Below, one piece after another: positions 48,143-61,904 of a stretch of DNA of 64,000 bases. The position numbers and the translations under genes are program-made. A model generated the notes under the pieces. It saw nothing but the letters and a program-made list of their open reading frames with translations, was not told the origin of the DNA and did not search any database. The DNA is from Paramacrobiotus metropolitanus. Taxonomy: Eukaryota; Tardigrada; Eutardigrada; Parachela; Macrobiotidae. The stretch's first letter is position 1, and each line of letters starts with the position of its first letter. The stretch is from positions 1,240,001 through 1,304,000 of the forward strand of contig NW_026570226.1 in assembly GCF_019649055.1 (NCBI RefSeq), given 5' to 3'.

Positions 48143-48150
48143 TATTTATA
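48143..48150 (-). promoter_or_regulatory. TATA box of the secreted peptide gene
   Basis: TATAAATA reads on the minus strand at 48150-48143, about 100 bases upstream of the peptide gene's ATG. A start of transcription around 48115 would give a leader of roughly 75 bases. The match to the TATA consensus is good; function is inferred from position. Confidence 0.6.
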
Positions 48151-49287
48151 GGAACTGTGTGCAAGATGGGGAATAACCCACTCGGGAAGTTCAGTTGCGT
48201 CAGTTTACAATCAACAGAGTAACAACGACTGACCGAAGATTTGAATAAAGTCAGATCAGATTCACAATCTGTCAACGTATCCAACGATAGAACAACAGGA
48301 TCAGGTTCAAATTTCTGTGATTGCAGATACGAGTATTAAAGTAAAGTACGTACTTCTGTCCTTATCGTTACATACACGTACGTACGCAGATCTGCCATTT
48401 ATTTAAGCGAGCACTTTTAATAGTAATTTATACAATACAATACGAGTGCGCAGCCACTGCGCACGCATAGGTATTGTACGAATTTGTCGCTGTTGTTGGT
48501 TAAAAACGTTACGTTATTAATGTTTTCAGTTTATAAGTATATATTCGTAAATTCGTAGATATATTCGTAAATTAACTTACGGAATTACTTATATACAAGT
48601 ATTTATATTTGGTACTGTAAGTATTGAAGTACTTAGCACGCGTTTTCTTTAAACCGTCCAAAATTTTTTTCGTAATATCTATAATTATGGCATAACAGCA
48701 ACCATGATTATCAAACATTTATTATGCGGTACAAAACTCATACGGCTGCCCAACATCCTTGAGCTATACTTGTACACTCTCCTTGCCATGATAATGTTAC
48801 TAAACTCCCACACAAGCTCCCGAATTCCCGCAGTAAGCACCACACACCGGCACGTAATATGTATAACTGTAATCATGCCATTCTGTCGGCTAATATTCAA
48901 CATATGTACAGTACAAGTACTCTAATCAAGAGCCATCTTTCTGAATACATAGTGCACGTCATCGACTCTTCGTGCATCCTTAATTAAAGATCATTATTAA
49001 ATTACGTCGAATATACGTGTAGATCACCTGCGGGTGTCGGGTCACCCGCAGATCCACCGGAAATAAAAAATGTAGTAAATCCAAAGTAATAACAAGGGGC
49101 TTTGCGCATGCGGCCAGAGTTACAAATTACGGCATCAGCTGTAGACGGAGCCTGTAATTGGCACCGTTTCCGAGTCTGTAGTAAAATCTGAAATATGTCA
49201 ACATCTCGTCCAGATGTACATATTTGAATAGTGCCGCATAAAATATGGAATCTAAAAGGGCTGTTTGCGGCTATAGTCTGCAGAGAA
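48151..49287. other. Intergenic DNA with two short perfect hairpins
   Basis: No ORF is convincing. Two compact palindromes stand out: GTGCGCAG-CCA-CTGCGCAC at 48446-48464, and CTGCGGGTG-TCGGGT-CACCCGCAG at 49028-49051, flanked by GATC on both sides. Their role is unknown. They lie between the divergently read secreted peptide gene and the GPCR gene. Confidence 0.5.
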
Positions 49288-50250
49288 ATGACCCTAAACG
49301 GAAGCTGTCATATAGTTGACCTTTCCAACTCCAGTAACTATTTTTGCGCTCGTACGAATCACCCATTCTTACTTACTCTGTGGTATTACGCTTCCGTGAC
49401 AGTGTCCTACCTTGGCGCATTTATGTGTGCTTTAGTGATCGCGGCCATCATCATCCAGCATTTGGTGCGCAAAGGATCCCACTTTTTGATTATACATCTT
49501 TTCGCCATTATCTTTACGGTTAATGGTGTGATTCATCCCGTATTTACGGTATCCGGTTACTACGATTCCCTCCAGCTATCTAGCGCGGCCTGTCGCGGCA
49601 TGTACTTCATCTACACACTCTTCGGTTCCGTTGCGGTGTGGTCTGAGCTGTTCCTGAACATAAATCGCTTAACCGCCATTATCAGACCCCAGTCGCACTT
49701 TGTCAACACAGACGCACATCGTCGATCCGTCAAGGGCACCGTACTGGCCAGCTGGATGATTAGTCTGGCTTTGACGTGTCCGATTTTATCTCATAAAGTA
49801 ATGCAAGCCAACAGTGTGCAGCCGTGGGGTTTCTGCGATATACTCCCAGTATCGCGAGGTGGTCGGTGGTATTTCACTGTCTTTGGGACGCTGTCGATGA
49901 TGCTACCAGCTAGTGGCATGGTGCTGTCCTGTGCGGCACTGACGTTTATTCTCGTCAAGAAAAAGAACCGAATTCGTAATACTGGCTTACCGAATCGGGT
50001 TCTGGCGCGTAATTCCGCTGACCGTTTGATTTTGTCCAAGATATTTTTTGCTGCAGCTGTATGGACAATCACATGTTATTTACCGAGAATTATTGTGTCT
50101 GTTTATCATGGCAATAAGGTGTACCGGGACTATCCAACCCTAATGCTTCTGACAAGATGGTTTTCCTTCTTTGGAACACTGGGCTCACCGGTTAGTAACT
50201 GGCACATAAGATTAGCATGGGCAATTCTGGACCTGAATTATGTGAAATAG
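49288..50250 (+). CDS. Intronless rhodopsin-like GPCR
   Basis: The ATG at 49288 gives 320 aa. The frame is open upstream but without a better ATG. An extracellular N-terminus with NGS and NSS glycosylation sites precedes seven hydrophobic segments, e.g. TM1 ASVTVSYLGAFMCALVIAAI, TM3 to AVWSELFLNINRL and TM6 IFFAAAVWTITCYLPRIIV. A Cys before TM3 (SAACRGM) and one in loop 2 (WGFCDI) would form the usual disulphide. The DRY site reads NRL and the TM7 NPxxY site reads SPVSNW, so both activation motifs are altered. The ligand is unknown. It differs from its neighbours in having no introns. Retro-origin or a lineage-specific orphan receptor family are both possible. Confidence 0.85.
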   Translation: MTLNGSCHIVDLSNSSNYFCARTNHPFLLTLWYYASVTVSYLGAFMCALVIAAIIIQHLVRKGSHFLIIHLFAIIFTVNGVIHPVFTVSGYYDSLQLSSAACRGMYFIYTLFGSVAVWSELFLNINRLTAIIRPQSHFVNTDAHRRSVKGTVLASWMISLALTCPILSHKVMQANSVQPWGFCDILPVSRGGRWYFTVFGTLSMMLPASGMVLSCAALTFILVKKKNRIRNTGLPNRVLARNSADRLILSKIFFAAAVWTITCYLPRIIVSVYHGNKVYRDYPTLMLLTRWFSFFGTLGSPVSNWHIRLAWAILDLNYVK

Positions 50251-51345
50251 ACGCACATATCTATATACAGTACTTACTACGAGTAGATGATCAGACACTT
50301 CCAAATAACCAAATTCAGACTCCTAGCCTACCACAATTGCAGTACTTTATTCTGGTTTTACTATCAAATATAGTGAAAAATTCAATGATGGGTTTGCTAC
50401 TATCTGTACTACTTCAATAGGGGTTTGTATAATAATACAATAGTATAAACACTTTAATAGATAAACGTTTTTTGCAGGCGATGTTTCTTATGCTTGGAAA
50501 ATCGTATCGGCAAGGAGCTTACAAATGTTTGCACTTGATGGTACTATGCGTCTCCTGCAAAAAACAAAGCCCTGAACAACCAACGAATCTCGAATTAACT
50601 GGACGAACATGAGTAAATTTTCCTCCTGTCCTTTTCGAAACGTTTTGGTAAATACGGCACTGGAGTTATGTACGTAGTTGCTTTGATGTATCTGCACTAT
50701 TTTTTTGCTCTTTAGCCTTTGTTTTATGTTTTGAGTTTAAAACTTATTTTGATCAATCTATTACTCGGATTTATACTCGGATTTATCTTCGAAAGATTTA
50801 TGGTCTTGCCGGAGCAATTAAATTTACAAATTTTGCAGGACTTTACTGTACATACAGTTAGCAAATACTTTTAATACCCACCAACCATTTCCATTTGCCA
50901 TTAATTAACTAGCCATAACCGAATTAACGAACGTTGCAAGCCTGCTGTAGAGTTGCATGTATGTTATGTTATGTTACACAATTTTGCAATATTGTAAACG
51001 TTTGCCATATTGGTGGGATGTGCTATGGTAGCATGTCTTATATTATAATTACAAAATTTGGATTTTTAATGACATGCCGCTTGCTGTAATTTGTAATTAC
51101 AACACAAACCCTACTCAAACCGACGGTTGGGTAGAAGACAATTAAAAGATATGAGCCAGCGCCCAGCACAAGATAAAGTTACAGATATCCCGAGTAAAAC
51201 AACTTACAAAAAAGCGTTAGCTTAATTAAACGTTAGTTTACGGCCAAAACTGGGACACATCCGTTCCCTTAGCGGTAGTTAGTAGTTACACGTTAAACTA
51301 GCGTTGTTCCTGCAAGCTTTTTCACTCGGGTATGTACTTAATTGT
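50251..51345. other. Intergenic DNA between GPCR and carboxypeptidase
   Basis: About 1.1 kb of A+T-rich sequence lies between the 3' ends of two convergent genes. A small minus-strand ORF (50488-50697) has no support. Nothing else is seen. Confidence 0.4.
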
Positions 51346-54300
51346 TTATTTTGAGAAAAGGATGGAATTTAACATTCGCAAAGAAGCCTGCCCCTGGTCC
51401 GCCGGCAGCATATGCCCTCCGCGCAACATCCAGTAAAAGGAAAATGTCTTGTACTGTTTCGAAAAACCCACAACATAATCTGAAGTGTCCAAAGTCAGCG
51501 GTATGCGGCGCGCTGTAATAAAGTCCGGCAATCCTGGCCAGTGTAGCTGACTGACCCAAGCTTCCACACCAATGGAATCACAGATCAGATCCAACTGGCC
51601 GTTGTAGACTACTACTTTCAAAGCCGTGTTGTTGAGCAAATAGTCAACTAAAATCAAGTTAATTCATTATCGCATAATGCATATACATGACATAATCATA
51701 TAAATATACACAGATACATAATACGGCAATCATAATAATCACAATAACCATAATAATAGTCATAATAACTTACGATTAATACATACAATTAGCTGTACAG
51801 AAAGATAGCACTTGTATGTACCCCGCAGGATATAATAAATTTATATACCAGTCGTCGCCACAATAACTTTTTACCTGAATTAACGACGGGTTTCATAAAC
51901 TCCTCCGCTTGATTAGCAAAAACTTCACTAGACTGTCCACCCCACGTAACATTTCCCGGTATTATTTTGAGCTTCTGGCGGATAGGCCCGTTCATAAGAT
52001 CATCTAGTGCATCATTTTGATGCACAGCCATGCGGCGCTCGTATAAATTTTCTGAATTGAAATTCGAAAATAAGAAAATATCCGATAAATTAATTCGTAC
52101 AATTAAGCCATATTCTGGATTTTTCGGTTCGCTTACTGATTGCATGATTGGAAATGAGGCGGCTTTGGTGAAGTAGTTTGCGGCTTTGCCTAAGGCGACT
52201 GGAATGCGAATTCAGTGGATTCAGAATGTTGTACCAGTCCACTCCATCGGTGACCTTTACAAGAATTATGAATATGCACCGCGGATGCTAAATAGTTTGC
52301 TAAAAACCGTCTTTGTATAAAACTGCTGATTAGTTTTGCAGGTTATAATTAGCATTATAAATGCATATATATGTTATAACATTTAAAACTTTGTATTCAT
52401 GTTTACATCGCGACAAAACAGTCATGAGCCATATCACTACGGCCGGCACTGCACAATATAACACTGTTATAACATTAATACTTTACTACAGAATGTTGTA
52501 CCAGTCCATTCCACAACATTATTTACAAATTACGAGTGCAGTATATGCGGCATGTAGAGTTTATCTAGTTTTACTGTTAGTGTCATTCAAAACTGCTTCT
52601 AACATGTCTAGAAGATTATACGGTACACATTCTTGCGTGCAAATTCGTGATAATATATATAGTATTATGCACTCACACTACCAACAATGCCTTCCGCAGC
52701 ATCCCATAATTCAGTTGCCGCCGTCCAATTTTCATCTTGTATCGCTCGGCTGATATTATTAGCAGCTTGATTCACAATTTGCAGTCCAGGTTTGTCGATG
52801 AGAGACTGTCACAATTGCAAAACTCTGTGATTAAACAATTAAAACTTTGCAGTTCAAGCTGTTACAAAATTTTGTGAACTTTTACGCGGTGCGTTGGCTG
52901 ATTCTGGTGCAAATTAATTATTACAACGAGTAAAACTACGTATCTCGCAATTCAAACTATTATTAAGGAGGACTGTGACAGTATTATACGGATGTATCAT
53001 ACATGTATATATGCAAACACCTTACTTCGGTAAAAGTTATTATGGATTTTTCAACATCTGTATCACTGTATAATATAAAATTACCGTTGAATATAGGTAT
53101 AACCCCCAAGAATGCACTATCATTTCCGGGTGCACCCATGAGTCTCCTGTTTAAAACCAACAAAATTAATAATACTGCACAAATATAAGCTGCATGACAG
53201 ACACAAAATGAGTACGACTTAATGATACTCTATAATGCCTTTGCACGAAAAAATGGTGGTTAAGTTTACCCATGGCTACTCCCCGAAATTTGGCGTTTAT
53301 CAAGCCTTTTTGGACAGCTTTCCACAAGTGTACCGCAAACACTGCAGCCATTTTTCCGCCATAAGATTCGGAAAATATGAACAGCGGAGCATTCTATGAA
53401 ACGGAATGATGATGATCTCCGGTGACGCGTTTATTGTAATAGTAGATTAAAATCAAATCCGGTGAGCATTTCACCCACCTCTAATTCTGGTTTTTGCTGG
53501 TACAGCTGTATAAAGAGTGTTACCAAATCTTCGGCAATTTGATCCACCGTCTTGGCATATGCGCCAGGGTCGGTTACATAGCTATAGCCTGCGTAAAACG
53601 TATTAAAAAATTAGGAGGCAACGACAATGGCCCTTTTCTAATCACGCGGGTTTCAATTCCCAGCAATATTAACATAAGTACGAGTAAATACTGTGCTGTC
53701 TAACCAGCAACAACTTAAAATGATGTATTGAAAAATATACACTCTCCATAGAATACAGGTTACTACTTGTTATAATTCTGATTGACGGTAATTTTATTTG
53801 AGTTTATCTGGTTTAGGATAGTTCAGTATTGTAGCAGCCTGTCAATCAATTCTGTAATAAGCAGGCTTCGTATGACTTTGGTGACCAAATTCAAATTTCG
53901 GAAACCATATTTCAGTTATTTAAACTAAATTTATTTACGAAAATTTATACCGGCATGCTAAGAGAAGTTAAATTTTAAAATGCTATGAGACAAAAATTAT
54001 AAGTAAAAATTTAGGAACGATAGTTACCTGTGCCCACAGGGTTATCGACGAACAACAGACTGGCGCTCTTCAGCCAAGTAGTACTGCGCATCTTCAGGCT
54101 GATATCCAGAGGACCTATTTCGGCAAAATTCCCAAAACCTGTTCCAGATCCCCCCGGTCCACCCTGATAATACGTACAAAACACAGTAAAGTGATAACAT
54201 TAGGTTTGGTAGTTAATTAAGAGATAATGACAGAAATCTAGCAAGAGCCATTATCGTAATTATTATGCATGCTTAAGCTTGTAGTTGTGATATTACAAAG

Positions 54301-55153
54301 TATCTGCAAGTTATATATAAACGCGATAATCGAATCAACCACAATTACCACATTATGTATTACGTATACGGTATGTCAACAATATCATAATATTCGCCAG
54401 CACAAACTAAAGAAATTTAAAGGTCATGGGCACATTCTGTACATTAATAAATTGTATCTTTCTGCAAACGATACATAGACTACTTTTTATCCTATCACCT
54501 GTAGCCACAAAACCAGTGGAGTCGTGGATGCAGCCGTGTTTCGTTCGTCGTTGTTAAGCGAACCACTACTGGTACCAGGCCTAGGCTTTTTCATGTGGGC
54601 CGCGCCAGCAGGATAGTTGTACAGCCACCAGAACATATGAGCGTTTTCCTGTGATCAGTATTACTATTAATATATTGTTACGTACAATTAGCTAATTTCA
54701 CAGAATAACGGATTTCTGAACAAAAAAATATAGCTGTATAGACAAGCTGTATAGACCACTGGTAATACAAATTCGGTTGCAGTTTCAAGTTGATATACAT
54801 TGCCCATAATTATACTGTTATAAGGAGAACGGTGAAATTCTTTGCCGCGATAAAATCATAACTACCTCTCTAGAGTAGGTTGCAAGTGACTGACTTACCC
54901 TGACCGTAACGTATCCCCATTCCTCCTGTCCGTCCTTTGTGTGCATATGTCTCCGATTATGTTCATCGTCTGTAAAATTTAAATTTCTTACAATATTACT
55001 ACACGAAGATTAGGAGTATACAATTACATGATCAAAGAAATTTAATATCTTTTTACCGTCACTGGTCATGTACTGCTGGCCATGTCTGCAAGCTTCCGCT
55101 ATAGCACATATTATAAAAGCCAGTCCTAGTATTGATCTCTGCAACTGGCGCAT
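51346..55153 (-). CDS. Serine carboxypeptidase, SCPEP1-like, 11 exons
   Basis: Exons: 55153-55057, 54969-54899, 54648-54499, 54163-54028, 53588-53479, 53393-53270, 53146-53085, 52805-52677, 52254-52137, 52051-51875 and 51647-51346, giving 491 aa in one frame with GT-AG sites. A signal peptide (MRQLQRSILGLAFIICAIAEA) is followed by WGYVTVRENAHMFWWLY, GGPGGSGTGFGNF, FVDNPVGTGYSYV and the nucleophile motif ESYGGK. The charge-relay Asp lies in YNGQLDLICD and the His in GGHMLPADQ. The family (S10, close to retinoid-inducible serine carboxypeptidase) removes C-terminal residues in lysosomes or after secretion. All three catalytic residues are present. An upstream in-frame ATG at 55198 would add 15 residues before the signal peptide; I prefer 55153. 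Confidence 0.92.
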
Positions 55154-55198
55154 GCAAATAAGTAAAGTATTCAACAAAACTTGTAAACGTCTGACCAC

Positions 55199-56076
55199 GA
55201 ATGCTGTATTTCACGACCATTTTACCATTTCAGGCGTATACGGCGTTCCGGATGCCGACACGGTACCGATATGTTTGTTTGCGTTATAAATCCTCCGCGA
55301 TGAAGTCTAGATCTGCGCTAAAAATTTTTACATCCGTAGCTTTTCCTAGATGGGAAACTGTTTATTGGAACCAGTGAAGCCAGTTAAGCACGCTGCATGG
55401 TTGCACTAGATCGTTGTTGTTATTATCGCGTTAACCAAGAATAACCCCAACTACGTCCAGTAAGCAACCAAAAGTCGGCAATTACTTCGTGCAGATTAAT
55501 ACAAGTCCATTCGATCTTATCTGCAGCCAATTATCAACACTTACCGGAAAGCAAAATCACAACCAGTACAATACAAGTTATACTGTACAATCCAGTATAT
55601 GTATATACAAGTTATACTGTACGTTTAAATGATTAAATCCAGTGTTCGGGCTTCGTTTTGATAATAATTATAATATTTGTTCTGATACAAGAACTCTATT
55701 ATGTGGTTCACAATCAGTGGTGGGACTTGTGGCAACAATTTAAAAGGCATTACCTGCAATGAAATTCTGAAAAAATAAACCCTGTACCCCTGAGAATCCA
55801 GGGACAAGGATCCAAGTCTTTTATAAAGCCATCATCAACATTTCCAACAATTTAAGTAAACTTCCAGCAATCGTCATTAACAACGAACAAAAACGCGTCA
55901 ATACAATATTTTCGCATCGGGCGATTAACACAAGCCAAATGAAAGCCCAGTAACATACTTATTGCAGGTATATTACCGAGGATAGCAAGACTATCAAATA
56001 CTACAAGCCTGCTATCCCCCCATGCAGGAGGGGAATCCAGACATTTTGATTTTCGATTCAGTTGCTTGAATACAAC
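55199..56076. other. Intergenic DNA upstream of the carboxypeptidase
   Basis: This is the promoter side of the minus-strand carboxypeptidase and the 3' side of the Rh gene. A 17-bp near-repeat ATACAAGTTATACTGTA occurs twice (about 55571 and 55605). No gene is seen. Confidence 0.4.
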
Positions 56077-59000
56077 TCATCCCTTCAGACAGGATTCCAA
56101 ACCCCTCAGCTGGTCTTTCAACGCGACCGGATAGGCGGACTGCTGAGTAACCAACATTTTTTCCAGCTTGCCAATCATTTCCTTGACGTCAATCTCCTCA
56201 TCAAAGGACAATTCTCTCGGTATATTCCACAAATACTCGTCATCAAACATGTCCACTTGTTTATGCGGATCAAAATACTTTAGACGCAGAATCATGCCTG
56301 TAACATAATAGCGCAAGCATTTAATTTTGCCGTTTGAGAGTATTACTGTATTTACTTACAATGCCAAATTAAATAAACCAACAGACAAGGAATTCATTAT
56401 CATTATGGTTTTCACTGTTTATACAGATATTTCGAAAAGCCGCGTTGACTTTGGCTTATGTTGCAGTTACCGCAGAACAAGCCGGAAGCAACGGCGATCA
56501 GAACTGAAACCAGCAATGACAACAGCTGGAAAGCAGCTTGGAGGGCGGGAGTTCGGCCATAACCCGGCTTAATTTCCGGATAGGCAGTTTGTAAAGTGGA
56601 ATATAGGGGTGAACTGCTTGGAGGAACAACAGCCGGAAATGCTTCCCAGAAGCTGAAAATCAAAGTCGTGTATCTTTTTGAACGAATGAATGTATTTTAT
56701 CTAACAGCTAAAAAGGTTATACGTATTACAGTATCATAACACGTATGTTGATTATCAGAGAAAGCCGTCCACATAATTAAACGAGCAAATCACCAAGCCG
56801 GTTGCATTGTGCACTGCTAAAGCTGAGAGTAAAGACTAACCAATACAATTGTACCTTTACCGTTTATGAGTAGCTAACTTCATGACCAAATATTCAAATA
56901 ATAATCGATTCCAAACGTAATTAGTAAGAAGCCTATCAAGAAGGATGGCGCACCTTGAACCATACACTTCTTCGGTAGCCAGGCCGCACACTACAGCACT
57001 GGCCAAGCCGGCCAGAATCCCTGGCATACCATGGAGATACTGCACTCCACAGACATCCATGATCTTCAGCTTCTTCTCCACAATCGGCTGCAAAATATTT
57101 TTGAATATTAAGCCAAGCTTATCAGTCCTGCAAACGAATGCAACCTACGTTGACGAAGAGGAAACCCAATACTGCAATACATCCAGCGGAGAATCCCATC
57201 AAGAGAGCGACGTAAGGCTGAATCATGAGATCAGCGACGGCTCCGATTACAACACCACCCGCCAAGGCACCATTCTGAATCACTGTCTGGAAAAAAATTT
57301 CAATATGCGCTTGAAATTTTACCAAACATCATCAAAACATTAAACATCATCAAAACATTTCCGGTTGATGCCAGTGCCAAAGAATGCAGTACTCATCCCT
57401 GACTGACCATATGTCTAATCAATTTCGAACTCAGAACTGTCATTACACTAATCTGAAATATTTAAAACGTATGCAAATACGATAAAAAACAAGAAAGCCA
57501 AATTTATTAATTACCGAGTTTTGGCATAACAAACGAAACGTGCTGTAAGTAAGCGACCTCAAAAACGATACTTTTTACATCTGGAATTCAAATTAAAGGT
57601 AGTGCAATGCGGCATCTGTTTTTGTTTTTTGTCAGGAGTGTGGTCGAAGAGAATAAAACCGAAAATGGTTACGATTTTGCATTTTTCCCATCGTAAAGGT
57701 CATATTAACTACAGTGGTGGGATTTGGCTGCACCAACAACAAAAACAGAACCATACTGACAGTGAGTCTTATAATGCATAATATACCAAAACACGCAACG
57801 AAGCAATAAAACTGTGTTAATACATGATATATATCCATTACATTTTTTGCGAATTCTAGACTTTCAGTGAAGTAAACCACTTTAGTGCGACATTTACAGC
57901 CAACGGGGAACTCTATCTTATCGCAATAAGCGAAATTGCTCTCGGCAAGGACAAGAGACCCATAAAAACCATCGACAAACGAATGTCAACATAAACATTT
58001 GCCACAAAGGGCCACTAAAATTTTCAGCTCCCCATTGGACTACCACTTTTACGTACCGTAGAGTCCATACTTGTTTATCGCTTCGCTTGTGGAAACTTCT
58101 AAGAACTTTATGTAAATTATGAATTATGCCTGCGTTGGCCTTACTCACCGGAAACCATGCATATCAAGGTCTTACCATGCTAAATTTATCTTTGGTAAAA
58201 ACAGACGATGCCGTAAATGATCCCAAACATGACGCCAGCAAGGAGACGGCTGTGTTGATCACAGCACGATTTTGGAGATCGGCCGGGGCGAAAACACTGT
58301 TGAAACTAGGCCAATAGATGAAGAGAATCAGGGTTCCAACCATGGCGATCAGCTCGTTCCATTTTGACCCGAATTTCAGTTTATTTAACTCATCGATAAA
58401 CAGCTTGGGCCGGTAAATGGTTACGGAAACCGCTAAGCCGAAAAATGCCGCGAAAACGTGCAAGTACATGGAACCTCCCACATCCACAACCTTGAGAACC
58501 TTCAAACAGATCCATTCGTTCAGAGAATAGAAGGGCACTTCCATAAACGCCAACATCAAATACCTGCAAACGCAACGCAATCTATGTACTGAAGTAAAAA
58601 GAAAACAGTGAACATCATGGAATACTTTCACTGTATTGCCTACACAACTATTGTACAACGCATTATGACAATGCCTTTCACAAAGGTCATCAGCTGCATA
58701 GCCGAGAATGTCAACGTACTGCAAGGGGCTGACAGTGCCCAGGATAACGCAAGTGCTGATCAGTACTGCCGCCACGGCAAAATCAGCCGATATTAATCTG
58801 TAAACACAACCGAAAAGTGCGTTAATCAACAGATCGTAATCCATTATGATCATCAACACTACTGTGTTTGATCAACTCTTTAAAGCCCCCCTCCATACTC
58901 ACGTGACAATGCTAAACGGTATTTTTCCATTTTGTAAATTGAAAAATCCATGCATCAACGTCGACCACTCCACAACGAAAGCGGCCAACACAAAAGCAAT

Positions 59001-61251
59001 ACCTAAGCTTGAATATCCATATCTGCAAAAACATATCCGGTCTCGGAATAGTCAGCACACAGGAATCAGAAATCGGACTGTGCAAGAACATACCGTTTGA
59101 AGCAAGAAATTAGCATGCCGAACGCGCAAAATATCATAATCTGGACATCCCCATACACTGCAAATCAAATTTCTGTTAATAATTTCCATCGCTGATTACG
59201 ATACAAAAAGCACACCTAATCAACGTTTGCAGTCGTATTTTACTGTTTACAAATATGAGCAACTGCATACAGCTGAAATCCAGCTACATGGCATACAGCT
59301 GAAATCCAGCTACATGGCATACAGCTGAAATCCAGCTACATGAAATCCAGCTACATGACCTATTGCATATTCTAAAAAAATCTAGTGCCTACTACCTCTA
59401 ATATTTAATTAGATTTCTCTATTTCAGATTTCGGTGTCAACAGGTGTAGGCAGTCACTGCATTTGCACGACTGCACCATATGACACGTGTTGTATAATGT
59501 ATTCAACAACTGGTTTCATAATATTTATATCCCTCACAGGTCATATAAATTTACGTAAGTTTTCTACGCGAAGTTTGAAATACAAATATGTATAATAATT
59601 CAAAGGATGTAGTACAAAATAGTTTCTGACAACATCGTTTGCATCCCGATACTCAAATCGGCTTGTTTTTGCAACGGAAACTATATTGCCACTTATGGCA
59701 GCTGTATTTTCAGGATGATCGATGGTTATAGCTTGCGATGCCGATTCAGAAACAGTCTGCCATTTGAAAGTTATTTGCATCTCCCAAACCGCTTACGTCA
59801 ACAAAAATCTCATCATAAAAATAATCAAAGCCAGAATTTTACTTGACGTCAAGGTCACCCTAGGTCATTATGAATTTTGGATACGTATCGGGCCATCGGC
59901 TCATATCGAATTTCATGTAGGATATTGTATTTTAAATTTTTACTAAAGACCTTAAATAATCAAATAAATGCTGTCAGGCTTTCTCTTTTCTAAACCGGAA
60001 CATTTCCTGAACAAAAGCAAATACTCGCTAAGAGCTAGAATTTGAAAGTTAATCTAATTGTTCTCAAGACTGGTACGACAAACCGGTTTCAAACTGACAA
60101 ACACTGACAGGTAAGTATTTTTTCGGCTTTCTGAACTTCCTATCCTTAACAGTCTTTTTCGTGATTATAACTTATGCCCTTCAGTTTAGCTTTAATACTC
60201 ACTTTATGCTTCAAATAAACCAAAAAAATTTTAAAACAAGAGTTTTTTAACAAACTGAAAACAGAATTTCGAAAACTACCCATTAAGTGAAAATTCTAAC
60301 ATATAGTCTGCGTTCACAATAGTGTTCGTAATTAGAGTGGTACGCGAAGATACATTTTGCTCCATTTCGATTTTCCACAAATTATGCATAAAAATAATCG
60401 TAAGATTTCAAGTAGTAATGTTTAAAATCTATAACAGGCCTAAATCTATAACAAAAAATCTATAACAGACATTTCCAATCATACGATATCAATTATTTCA
60501 GCTACATATAGTCATATACCCGGTAGTATGCCGTAATAAATCGGAAACAGCCAACAAAAATGTTGATCTAACAAACTAACAATCACGTTTACAGAAATCA
60601 TATAAAAATTAACATCGACCACACCACCAATGATTGTGTTATTACGGCCTCGGCTACAGCAAATTTTAGTAAACTGTACAGGAATTAGATAATTAACATT
60701 TAACTGCAATAATTCATAAATCATACGGCGTCAGACGCAGTGAGCACAAACCATAAAAAATTCGCAAAACAGTAATCTAATATTTTGATTGATCAAAAAA
60801 GGAACTGACTATGCTAATTATTTCTTTTTGTGCTATATAGTAAGCAAGTGTTTATCGTTTTTCTTAATACGACTACAAATATTTTTGTTATACAGTATTT
60901 GAGTATTAGAATTACAAGTTACGACCATTGAATCACAACGAGCGCGGCGGTGTTTCATCACTAACTTGAATGATAATCACGTAATGAAAATCTGTCCTGC
61001 ATTCGGATATCCTTATCATTAATCGAGTGCGATGCCCCATCTAACGTTGTATTGGCTGATGTTTTTCGATGGTTGCTAGCGTCTGGAATTCTCTTGCTAA
61101 AGGGAAGAGCATCCCAGTCGTATTCGACAAAAACAGCGAAAAGCACAACAAAAGCGATTTGGAACAAGGCCAAAGTGCAACCGAACTTCCTGTTGTTCCA
61201 AGCAGCTCTTTTGGTTACTGGACTCTGTCCTGTTGCTGGCGGCAGGACCAT
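56077..61251 (-). CDS. Rh-type ammonium transporter, 9 exons
   Basis: Exons: 61251-60966, 59157-59094, 59022-58903, 58797-58720, 58563-58176, 57286-57149, 57087-56954, 56652-56471 and 56297-56077, giving 536 aa in one frame. Signatures: TM1 ending VLFAVFVEYD, then YGDVQIMIFCAFGMLISC, SPLQ-YLMLAFMEVPFYSLNE, VGGSMYLHVFAAFFGL with the first pore His, MVGTLILFIYWPSFNS, NGALAGGVVIGAVADLMIQP, and VQYLHGMPGILAG with the second pore His. The twin-His pore pair is therefore kept. The first extracellular loop has a possible glycosylation site (NTT). The cytosolic tail has FDDEYLWNIP. Rh proteins conduct ammonia (and perhaps CO2) across membranes. Intron 1 is 1.8 kb. The start is the only ATG in frame before TM1. 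Confidence 0.92.
59263..59345 (+). repeat. 26-bp tandem repeat in Rh intron 1
   Basis: Three copies of CATACAGCTGAAATCCAGCT plus ACATGG run from about 59263, followed by a partial fourth (TGAAATCCAGCTACATGA). Each contains an AGCTGAAATCCAGCT palindrome-like core. Confidence 0.85.
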
Positions 61252-61904
61252 TCTCAGGAAACTATGGTGGACGTATCCGGGAAAGATGACCGACCAATAA
61301 CGCACTGGACCTGGATGGATCCCACAGCAGCTGGCACAAACTCATCGGATTCCGATTACTATACAGTGTTTCAGAGAACACTGCCATAACTTCAGAAACA
61401 CTAGCGTGTTCTGATGGTGCAAAACAATTTAATTACAAAAGTTCCTCTTAAACCCAGCCCTGATAAACAAAGGAGAGATTGAACTTAACCCGTAACCGAG
61501 CTAAATTTTTCAGGCGATATCAGGTTCTTTGTTGGCCATACTTATGGGTAATAGCCCATGTGATAAACCACACGATGGATCGAACGACCGAAAACAGGTC
61601 TGACTGAAAGTGAAGGCACAGCTGATTTCCGATCTTTATCCAGTCGATGAATCATTCGAACTGCGCATGTTGTACGTGTTCAACTTTGTACCGTGTATGT
61701 ATGCGACACTATAAATATGAGACTCTCACAAAAATTACAGTACAGTTTAATAAATGCCTTTTAGTAAGTATAACTATACGCGTATGCGCATTCTATTGGT
61801 CCATTGCTGCACCAGTGTATTGTTGATGGGTAGAAAATCAGTGTTTACTAGGTGTAGGTGGGATCACTGGGATGGGCTATTCCTACAATTTTTACGAGCC
61901 AAAT
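61252..61904. other. Upstream region of the Rh gene
   Basis: This should contain the Rh promoter. A plus-strand open frame (61754-61987) begins ATGCCTTTTAGTAAGT, but its end runs into a simple repeat, so I do not call it a gene. Confidence 0.35.

Noticed and set aside
53600-53670. Possible tRNA gene (GGGTTTCAATTCCCAGC resembles a B box)
   Set aside because: There is no matching A box or cloverleaf stems around it, and it lies in a carboxypeptidase intron.
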